Of a stretch of DNA of 42,170 bases, positions 25,086 to 32,053 are shown piece by piece; position 1 is the first letter of the stretch; every line of letters begins with the position of its first letter. Origin of the DNA: DAOPXV01 sp035352535 (lineage in GTDB: Bacteria > Muiribacteriota > UBA9980); the NCBI GenBank assembly GCA_964545075.1, contig CAZJFS010000019.1:1-42170 (forward strand), in the 5' to 3' direction. Position numbers and translations under genes: made by a program. A model generated the notes under the pieces. The model worked only from the letters and a program-made list of their open reading frames with translations. It had not been told where the DNA came from and ran no database searches.

Positions 25086-25209
25086 ACACCCGGGCATTTA
25101 TAGTAAAATGCGAATTGGTATAAGCCAAATACTCATATAAATTGTCTTCAGCTCATCTTATAACTTTAAGCATAATATGTCAAGTAATTTTAAGATTAAT
25201 TAATTTTTC

Positions 25210-25238
25210 TTGACAGTTAAGCTCATTATCATTAAAAT
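25210..25238 (+). promoter_or_regulatory. sigma-70 promoter of the HEAT/cyclase operon
   Basis: TTGACA (25210-25215), 17-base spacer, TAAAAT (25233-25238); the leader to the ATG at 25284 is about 38 bases. Confidence 0.75.
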
Positions 25239-25283
25239 GTATACGTCGAAAAAAATAAAAATAAAACATACTGACGAAGGCAT

Positions 25284-27869
25284 ATGAGCTCACAAAACCT
25301 TGAATACCTTCTATCTTCGCCGTTTGAGAACGACAGGATAAAGGTCATATATTTCATAGTCAAAAATAAGCGCGTCGAATTTTCGGGCATGCTCAAGAAA
25401 ATGGCCGCTTCCGATGAAAGCCTTAACGTCCGTTATTACGCCCGCAAAGCATTTTCCTTTCTCGAATCGCTGAATGAGGAAAGTCGTGAAGAAACCATCG
25501 AAAGCGGCGGGAGCGACGAACAGGCGATAAGACAGAAAGCCATACGCGATAAAATATTAGAACTCGGCGAATCTGAAAATCCGGAAAACCGCATGAAAGC
25601 GGTGAGAGCCGCCATAAAATATAAGGTCGAAGGAAGCCTTGAGTTTTTAATGCGCAGGCTTCTGATAGAAACCGACGAGAACGTCGTCGCGACGATAATA
25701 AAATCGCTGGGCGCGACTGGCGATAAAAGCTGCACCAATATCCTTATAAAATATCTTAAAAACGCCGATTACAGGATCGTGGCCAATTCGATAGAAGCGC
25801 TGGCGATGCTTGAAGACGAACGGTCGTTCCCCTATGTCATTTCACTTTTAAGCGCGCCGTCGCAGGATAACAGAATAACGGCGAACATAATCGAATATCT
25901 TAAAAAATACGATATTGAAAGGGCGATGGCGCTTTTGGAGGAAATGATCAAGTTTCCGTCCGACGCCATGGTGGATTCGGCGGTCTTCGTTCTAGCGGGA
26001 TTCAAATCAAAAAAGGTCGTGCCGCTTCTCGAACAGATAAAAAACCATAAAAACACGGTCATAGCCAAAAAGGCCGAAGCCGCGATAAAACTTATCAATT
26101 CTTCCGGAGGGCAGGACATATCCATCGAAACGCTGGCGCACAACATCTCCATGCCGCCCGCCATTTCGCAGAACGTTCCCGAAAAAAGCGAAAGCGAAAA
26201 AAAGATAGAACTTATAAGGAACATGCTTTCAAACCCAACGGACCAGAAGGTCATCAACGAGCTTTCAGCGGTCTTAAAAAACGAAAAAGACGAATATGTC
26301 CTGGCTTACGCAATAACGGCATGTTCAAAAGTACAGGGCACGCGAAACATATCGACGCTGAAAAAATTTCTTTCCCATGAAAATCCGAGGATAAGGGCCA
26401 ATACGGTCGAAGTTCTCGGAGAGCTTGAAGGCATAGACCTGCTGTCGCTTATGAAGCCGCTTTTAAAGGACGCCAATAACCGCGTCCGCGCCAACGCCAT
26501 CGTAGCTTTAAAAAAATACCCCAACATCGACCACGTTTCGCTGATAAGCGAAATGATAAAAAGCAATGACAAGCTCATGGTCACATCGGCCATATATTCA
26601 ATTATTCAAATAAAAGCCGACACGATAGAGCTTTTGAAAGATCTGGTTAAAAATCCGGATGAGGAAATAAAAGAGCGGGCCATGTCCGCCCTCGACTTTC
26701 TGGGTAACGATCTCAACGACCTCAACGCAAAAAAACTTTTAAACGAGCTTGGAATCGGCACCAAAAATATTTCCAAATCGGCCGAATACATTTTTTCGAA
26801 AACGGTCCTCGACCAGCTGGACGTGGCGTATAACGATAACATCTCCGACGTCAGCCTGCTTTCAAATAAGAAAAAAGAAGAAAACTTCTCGATGAACGAC
26901 CTTAAACGCTGGTGGGATCTTAACTCGGCTCCGATAATGAACGTGGCCATGATAGTCCTTATATTAACCGTCGGATATTTCTCCTGGGATTATGTTTCAA
27001 CGATAAACGTATCTCAAACCATAACTCAGACAGTCTCTTCCATAAATCCCTTCAAAGCGCCGAACGAACAGAAAATAACCATATTATATACGTCCAATCT
27101 ATACGAGATCGCCGGCACCGTTAAAAAGGCCGCATCGATAGCAAAATTGAAGCAGGTCATCGAGCAGCACCGCGCGGAAGCTGAAAAAGCCAATTCCACG
27201 ATTCTTTTATTCGATATCGGGAACAGCGCTTTTGAAAACTCCGAGATCGCCTCCGCGAATTCCGAGGACGTCTTCAAGCTTTTGAACGAAATGAATTATT
27301 CCGCTATAACATTAGGCGGTAAAGACATGGGTTTCTGCTTCAATTTCCTCGAGCCGGTCTCGAAAAAGTTCAAGCCGACCGTCGTCTGCTCGCATGCCTT
27401 TTCAATAAAAAACGGCGAGCCGCCCGAGTACTTAAAACAAAAGGCTTTCATAAACGCCGCCGGCCTGAAGTTTTGCATTCTGGGTTTCACGGACGCGACG
27501 ATAGGGCCAAAACTCCCTTCGACCATTTCCAAAAATTACGTTTTCAAGGACCCCGTTAAGATGGCTGAAAAAATATGCCTGCCCGAAAATCTGAAGCCGT
27601 CCGACTATAATATTCTGATAGCTCTATCGCATAACGAAACCGACTATACGCGCGAATCGCTGTCCAAAGCCGCCGTGTTCGACATCATAATTGACGCGGG
27701 AAACAGCGCCAAAAAAAACCTCCCGACGAGCCTTGTCCAAGCCGGATCGACATATATACTTCCATCAAAAAGCAAGCCGGCTAACGCGTATTACGGAAAA
27801 TTCGAATTCAAATATGACCGCAAGGCGAAATCGATAAAAGACCCGGTATGGTCGCTTTTCGAACTTTAA
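25284..27869 (+). CDS. membrane HEAT-repeat protein with a degenerate 5'-nucleotidase/metallophosphatase domain
   Basis: An 861-residue three-part protein. Residues 1-510 are HEAT repeats with no signal peptide (KYLKNADYRIVANSIEALAM; RIRANTVEVLGELEG; LLKDANNRVRANAIVALKKY), so cytoplasmic. One helix at about 550-570 (MNVAMIVLILTVGYFSWDYV) crosses the membrane. Residues 595-861 follow the order of a UshA-type 5'-nucleotidase N-domain: KITILYTSNLYE, LLFDIGNSAF, MNYSAITLGGKDMGF, ILGFTDA, LIALSHNET, FDIIIDAGNSA and YYGKFEFKYD. The residues that bind the two metals are largely changed: D-x-H to SNLY, GD to GN, GNHE to GGKD, GGHxH to DAGNS. It is therefore probably a non-catalytic ligand-binding relative, facing the periplasm. 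It precedes a HEAT-bearing adenylyl cyclase by 72 bases. The start has a weak AAGG-type site. Confidence 0.78.
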   Translation: MSSQNLEYLLSSPFENDRIKVIYFIVKNKRVEFSGMLKKMAASDESLNVRYYARKAFSFLESLNEESREETIESGGSDEQAIRQKAIRDKILELGESENPENRMKAVRAAIKYKVEGSLEFLMRRLLIETDENVVATIIKSLGATGDKSCTNILIKYLKNADYRIVANSIEALAMLEDERSFPYVISLLSAPSQDNRITANIIEYLKKYDIERAMALLEEMIKFPSDAMVDSAVFVLAGFKSKKVVPLLEQIKNHKNTVIAKKAEAAIKLINSSGGQDISIETLAHNISMPPAISQNVPEKSESEKKIELIRNMLSNPTDQKVINELSAVLKNEKDEYVLAYAITACSKVQGTRNISTLKKFLSHENPRIRANTVEVLGELEGIDLLSLMKPLLKDANNRVRANAIVALKKYPNIDHVSLISEMIKSNDKLMVTSAIYSIIQIKADTIELLKDLVKNPDEEIKERAMSALDFLGNDLNDLNAKKLLNELGIGTKNISKSAEYIFSKTVLDQLDVAYNDNISDVSLLSNKKKEENFSMNDLKRWWDLNSAPIMNVAMIVLILTVGYFSWDYVSTINVSQTITQTVSSINPFKAPNEQKITILYTSNLYEIAGTVKKAASIAKLKQVIEQHRAEAEKANSTILLFDIGNSAFENSEIASANSEDVFKLLNEMNYSAITLGGKDMGFCFNFLEPVSKKFKPTVVCSHAFSIKNGEPPEYLKQKAFINAAGLKFCILGFTDATIGPKLPSTISKNYVFKDPVKMAEKICLPENLKPSDYNILIALSHNETDYTRESLSKAAVFDIIIDAGNSAKKNLPTSLVQAGSTYILPSKSKPANAYYGKFEFKYDRKAKSIKDPVWSLFEL

Positions 27870-27941
27870 GCTGGCCCGGACTTCTTGCGCCAGGCCTTTA
27901 TTTTCACCCGCGGCATAAAGCGCGACGGCGGATTTTATAAT

Positions 27942-29831
27942 ATGACGTTCAAAAAAGACAGTTTTATAAACGAATTTTTTCAAAATTTTTTCATATTCGT
28001 ATTGCTGCCATATACGCTTCTGCTTTCGGCCGTGATATTCTTCGCCTACATCAGCATAAGTTCGGCCGCCTTCGCGGAAATAGCCAACTATGTTTACGGC
28101 TTCTGCGCGTTTTCCTTTATTTTCATGGCGGCCGGCGCTTTTTTTCTCGGTTCGAGCGTAACCAGGCCCATAAAGGCTCTCTCGAATATAGCGCGCGAAC
28201 TTTCGAAAGGCAACACCAGCGTCAAGATAGATGACACGCGGCATGACGAAATAGGCGAACTCCAGAAGAGCTTCATTAACTTCTCTAAACTATTCAACGA
28301 ACGGGAAAAAATGAAATCAACTTTTTCCCGGTATATAAGCGATTACATAGCCGACGAAGTCCTGACCGAAAATATCGGCCAGACGCTCGCCGATTACAGG
28401 AACGTGACCATACTTTTTTCCGACATCAGAGGCTTTACGACTGTTTCCGAAACGATAGAGCCGAAAGACCTTTTTAATATACTCAACATGTATTTCGACC
28501 AGATGATCGACATCGTTTTAAAGAACCGCGGGGTCATCAACAAATTCATCGGCGACGCCATGATGGTCCTTTATAACGCGCCGACCCTGTGTGAGAACGC
28601 TGAAATAATGGCCATAATCACGGGACTTGAAATGAACAGGAACCTGCGCGATTTCAATAATAAATTCACTAAAAAATACGGCATAGGCATAGAAATAGGC
28701 ATAGGCATAAATTCAGGGCAGGTCATAGCCGGAAATATCGGTTCGGAAAAACGCATGGAATATACGGTAATAGGCGACAACGTCAACGTTTCGTCGCGGC
28801 TTCAGACCATAGCGAAAGGCGGCGAGATCGTCATTTCGGAAAGCGTCGCGAGGTACGCGAAATACGTATTCGACCTCATAGACATGGGTGAAATTGAGCT
28901 GAAGGGCAAAAAACAGCTTATCCGCGTTTACAGGGTCGGCGAGAACCTTTCATACGAAAAGGTCAAACAGAACCTGGCCGCCAGCGACCCATCCATATGC
29001 CATCTTTCCATGATCGCGCTTGGCAGGATAGAGCGGCTCAACCTGGAAAACGACCTCATGCCGCTGCTGAAAAACAGCGACGAAAAGATAAGGACTATGG
29101 CGCTTGACCTTATCGTGCGAAACTTCAAGGCAAAAGCCGAAGAATGCATAATGTTCCTGCTGCAGAACGACAGATCGGAATACGTGAAGATATACGCCAT
29201 AAATCAGATCGGAAAAATGAACCTGAACCGTTTCGCGAATTTTCTGACGCAGCAATATCTTTCTTCCGATTCGCTCCGGCTGCGCGGAGCCACCATAGAT
29301 TGCCTGCAAAGCCTCAATGATGAAAACATCAAAGACCGCATCGTCAAAAACTGTAAATTTGAAAATTCTAATATATCCGAAACCGTTTCGTCGGCTCTGA
29401 ATAAATATCCCGGCCTTAACGTTTACGCCACGATAGAGCGAATGATATCGGATGACACGGGCGATGAAGAAAAAAAACTGGGAGTTTATATTCTCTGCCA
29501 GTTCGGCCTTTCTTCAAAGGTCGATCTTTTGAACAGGCTTTTCAAGGAATGTAATAACGATGAAATAAGAAGGCTGGTCGTCGCGTCATTTCTTAAAATA
29601 GGCAACTGCCGAACGGTCATATTCCTTCTGAAGAACCTGAATGGATTCGAAAAAGAAACGCTTAACAACGCTTATAAGGTCATAGCCCACCTCATCAGCA
29701 AATTCCATGAAACGGACTATCAATACGACATGAGCGTCCAGATACAACTGGATATAATTAAAAGCATCATATTAAGTTCAGAAGGCAAAAATTTTGAAAA
29801 ATTAAAGGTCGCGCTCATAAAAAATAAATAA
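27942..29831 (+). CDS. class III adenylyl cyclase with HAMP and C-terminal HEAT repeats
   Basis: I start at the ATG at 27942 (weak GGCGGA upstream); an in-frame TTG at 27885 is less likely. That gives 629 residues. Two helices (14-39 and 47-71) with only a short loop anchor it; a HAMP domain (67-120) follows. The cyclase domain covers about 150-335. Metal ligands Asp161 (LFSDIRGFT) and Asp205 (KFIGDAMM), base-selecting Lys201 and Thr275 (YTVIGD) and transition-state Asn282 and Arg286 (VNVSSR) are all present. A Lys-Thr pair is the class IIIb adenylyl cyclase pattern, so cAMP is the predicted product. Residues 346-629 are HEAT-like repeats (LMPLLKNSDEKIRTMALDLI). With almost no periplasmic part, it probably gets its input from the upstream membrane HEAT protein. 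Its stop is 2 bases from the convergent tupC-like gene. Confidence 0.88.
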   Translation: MTFKKDSFINEFFQNFFIFVLLPYTLLLSAVIFFAYISISSAAFAEIANYVYGFCAFSFIFMAAGAFFLGSSVTRPIKALSNIARELSKGNTSVKIDDTRHDEIGELQKSFINFSKLFNEREKMKSTFSRYISDYIADEVLTENIGQTLADYRNVTILFSDIRGFTTVSETIEPKDLFNILNMYFDQMIDIVLKNRGVINKFIGDAMMVLYNAPTLCENAEIMAIITGLEMNRNLRDFNNKFTKKYGIGIEIGIGINSGQVIAGNIGSEKRMEYTVIGDNVNVSSRLQTIAKGGEIVISESVARYAKYVFDLIDMGEIELKGKKQLIRVYRVGENLSYEKVKQNLAASDPSICHLSMIALGRIERLNLENDLMPLLKNSDEKIRTMALDLIVRNFKAKAEECIMFLLQNDRSEYVKIYAINQIGKMNLNRFANFLTQQYLSSDSLRLRGATIDCLQSLNDENIKDRIVKNCKFENSNISETVSSALNKYPGLNVYATIERMISDDTGDEEKKLGVYILCQFGLSSKVDLLNRLFKECNNDEIRRLVVASFLKIGNCRTVIFLLKNLNGFEKETLNNAYKVIAHLISKFHETDYQYDMSVQIQLDIIKSIILSSEGKNFEKLKVALIKNK

Positions 29832-29833
29832 GA

Positions 29834-31039
29834 TCAAGCGATCTCAACCGTTTTTATCGCGGTGGCCTTTACCGAAAGACGCACCGGCGCTCCAGGGCCA
29901 AGCCCCAACGAGGAATACGAGCGCATGGTTATATAAGACGACATTTCGAAACCTTCGCCGATGGCGGCCGTCACGAGCATGCCGAATTCAAAATGATTAA
30001 CGGCCGTAACTCTTCCGTGAAAATGATTGAGTATCGAAGTTTTCTCATTCCCGCCGTCAGTCATATCAAGAGATATATCTTCAGGGCTTATCATCAGACA
30101 AATTTTTTCGCCCCGAGCGTACCCGCCAGCGACCTCGAATTTAAGCATTTTTGAGCCGGCAGCCGAACTCTTTTCACGCTCGCATATAACGAGACAAACG
30201 CCGCCTTCACTTTCGGCGACCATACCGTAAAATATCGAATGACGGCCTATAAGCCTGGCCACATCCTCGCACTCCGGATTATAAAAACATTTGGCGACGG
30301 CCGCATCCTGTAAAATAGAACCCCTTTTCATAACCGCGATGCGGCCGCAAAGCGAAAGCGCCTCGTTTCGATCATGGGTGACCAGCACCATGGCGCAGCG
30401 CGAATTCGACAGGTATTTCTTGAAATCGCGCATTATTTCATGTTTTGTAGGATTATCTACCGAATAAAAAGGTTCGTCTAAAAAAAGGATTTCGGGTTCC
30501 AGCGCGATCGCGCGCGCCATGCACACCCTCCGGGCCTGCCCGCCCGATATTTCGCGGGAATCGCAACGTTCGAGATCTGAAATATTCAATATTTCCAGCG
30601 CGTTTTTTACCTTGCGGACTATATCGTCTTTTTTTTCACCGCGTATGCGAAGGCCTATAGCCACATTTTCAAAAACATCGCCATAAAACATGGGAGCGTC
30701 CTGAAAAAGAAAAGCCATTTTTCTTATGATATCAAGCCTCGAATTGCCGCCGGGCGTGTGATGGACCGCATCGCCGGCGCCCGGCCGACGCGCCCGAGAC
30801 GCTAGCGCCGGCGCCGCTGAAACATCAGGCGAGAAACAGCCGAAAAGTTCCAGCGACCCTGAAAAGCCGCTTTCAAGCAACGCCATGATCTTCAACAACG
30901 TTGATTTTCCGGAACCGCTTTCGCCCAGCAGCGCCACGCTTTCACCGGCCTCCACGCTGAAAGCCGGAACGTTTAAAACGAAGCGACCGCCCGAAGAAGG
31001 GTATTTAAAAACAAGGTCTTTGATTTCGACTATCCGCAT
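29834..31039 (-). CDS. ABC transporter ATPase, tungstate/molybdate type (TupC-like)
   Basis: A 401-residue ABC ATPase. Walker A GESGSGKST is at 39-47, the Q-loop at LFQDAP, the signature ISGGQ at 164-168 (ISGGQ instead of LSGGQ), Walker B ILFLDEP at 184-190, and the switch His in VTHDRNEA. Residues 290-401 form a TOBE/MOP-like regulatory tail as in ModC and related oxyanion transporters. Unusual is an insertion of about 30 residues, rich in Ala/Arg/Gly/Pro (residues 70-100, around SRARRPGAGDAVHHTPGG), just before the Q-loop; it is locally GC-rich. Energises oxyanion import with the TupB-like permease encoded 11 bases upstream. No ribosome binding site is apparent, so translation is probably coupled. 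No periplasmic TupA-type binding protein is present in the window. Confidence 0.84.
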   Translation of the reverse strand: MRIVEIKDLVFKYPSSGGRFVLNVPAFSVEAGESVALLGESGSGKSTLLKIMALLESGFSGSLELFGCFSPDVSAAPALASRARRPGAGDAVHHTPGGNSRLDIIRKMAFLFQDAPMFYGDVFENVAIGLRIRGEKKDDIVRKVKNALEILNISDLERCDSREISGGQARRVCMARAIALEPEILFLDEPFYSVDNPTKHEIMRDFKKYLSNSRCAMVLVTHDRNEALSLCGRIAVMKRGSILQDAAVAKCFYNPECEDVARLIGRHSIFYGMVAESEGGVCLVICEREKSSAAGSKMLKFEVAGGYARGEKICLMISPEDISLDMTDGGNEKTSILNHFHGRVTAVNHFEFGMLVTAAIGEGFEMSSYITMRSYSSLGLGPGAPVRLSVKATAIKTVEIA

Positions 31040-31050
31040 AATTTTCAGTC

Positions 31051-31746
31051 TTAAACCCTTTTTTTACCTGTTATAGATCCGACTATATAATTTACCATAA
31101 ACGTAACGGCCAGAAGAACGAACGAAAAAGCCAGCGCTATCTCGTAATTTCCCATTCTGACCTCCGAAACTATCGCCGTCGTAAGCACGCGCGTTTCACC
31201 GAGGATATTGCCGCCAACCATTATAACGGCTCCGACTTCCGAGACTACGCTTCCGAATGCGGCCAGAAATACCGCCGGAAGCGTTTTCCTGATCTCGCGC
31301 GAAAGATAATAGATGGTTTGAAACCTTCCGGCGCCGAAACTTTTAAGCTGCATTTTAAGCTGGACCGGTATCTCGCCGCATGCGGCTATAGTGAGACCGC
31401 AAGCCATGGGAAACGCTATTATCAGCTGGCTTATAAATATAGCCTTGCACGAATAAAGCATATTCAACGACCCGAATATTCCGGAACGCCCTAAAAGCAG
31501 TGAAACTATCAACCCCACGATAACCGGCGGAAGTCCCATGCCTGTATTTACGGCCGTCACAACCATTTTTTTCCCGGGAAATTCCCCTTCGGAAAATATA
31601 AAACCAAGGGGGACTCCGATCGCGAAAGAAACCGCGGCCGAGGCCAGGGAAAGAAAAAGAGAAAGCAGCGAAACTTCTATCAGGTATGGATCTAAAGCGA
31701 AAATGAGCTGAACGCTTTTACTTATTGATGAAATAATTAAATCCAA
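31051..31746 (-). CDS. tupB: ABC transporter permease, tungstate type (TupB-like)
   Basis: A 231-residue inner-membrane permease with about six helices, the size of TupB. NTGMGLPPVIVGLIVSLLL and the cytoplasmic-loop block FGSVVSEVGAVIMVGGNI followed by LGETRVLTTAIVSEVRMGNY are characteristic of TupB/WtpB-like permeases and contain the E-A-x-G-like contact for the ATPase. The start is a TTG at 31746; no ATG is available before the first helix. A promoter lies at 31780-31808. The TupC-like ATPase is encoded directly after it. The substrate-binding TupA, normally first in the operon, is missing here and must be encoded elsewhere or be absent. Substrate tungstate is from homology; molybdate cannot be excluded. 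Confidence 0.84.
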   Translation of the reverse strand: MDLIISSISKSVQLIFALDPYLIEVSLLSLFLSLASAAVSFAIGVPLGFIFSEGEFPGKKMVVTAVNTGMGLPPVIVGLIVSLLLGRSGIFGSLNMLYSCKAIFISQLIIAFPMACGLTIAACGEIPVQLKMQLKSFGAGRFQTIYYLSREIRKTLPAVFLAAFGSVVSEVGAVIMVGGNILGETRVLTTAIVSEVRMGNYEIALAFSFVLLAVTFMVNYIVGSITGKKRV

Positions 31747-31779
31747 TTTTTAAACGCCTTTTTTATTTTAAATCACTGA

Positions 31780-31808
31780 AAATTAACACATCGCCCCTTC
31801 AAAGTCAA
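31780..31808 (-). promoter_or_regulatory. possible promoter of the tupB-tupC operon
   Basis: Minus-strand TTGACT (31808-31803), 17-base spacer, TAATTT (31785-31780). The -10 hexamer is poor (TAATTT). The leader would be about 27 bases long. Confidence 0.45.
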
Positions 31809-31937
31809 TTAATTTTTAACTGGAAATTTCCGATGTTTAAGGACGGCTAAAAAAATTAAGAAGATACTTACTTTTTGTTTCAATGTTTTGCTATAATTAA
31901 AATTGCGGGAGTCGTGTAATTTAAAAATGCGATAAAA

Positions 31938-31966
31938 TTGACATTTAACAATTATTATGTTAAAAT
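31938..31966 (+). promoter_or_regulatory. sigma-70 promoter of the YmdB/HD-GYP fusion gene
   Basis: TTGACA (31938-31943), 17-base spacer, TAAAAT (31961-31966). The 80-base leader has a small CGCCG/CGGCG stem (32012-32016 with 32031-32035) just before the ribosome binding site; no known riboswitch consensus was recognised. The rest of the 307-base gap (31747-32053) holds only this and the divergent tupB promoter. Confidence 0.75.
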
Positions 31967-32053
31967 TCAAAATTGGTTTTTTTACGTGACTCTTTTCTAG
32001 TGATGGTAAAACGCCGAATTTCGAAACGGGCGGCGGTTTAAAGGCAGGCATTT

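Noticed and set aside
27885..27941. Longer start (TTG) for the adenylyl cyclase
   Set aside because: The extra 19 residues do not improve the membrane segment and no binding site precedes the TTG; the ATG at 27942 is kept, though its own site is weak.
31973..32053. Possible c-di-GMP or other riboswitch before the YmdB/HD-GYP gene
   Set aside because: A short CGCCG/CGGCG stem is present, but I cannot match any conserved riboswitch core; the leader is only about 80 bases.
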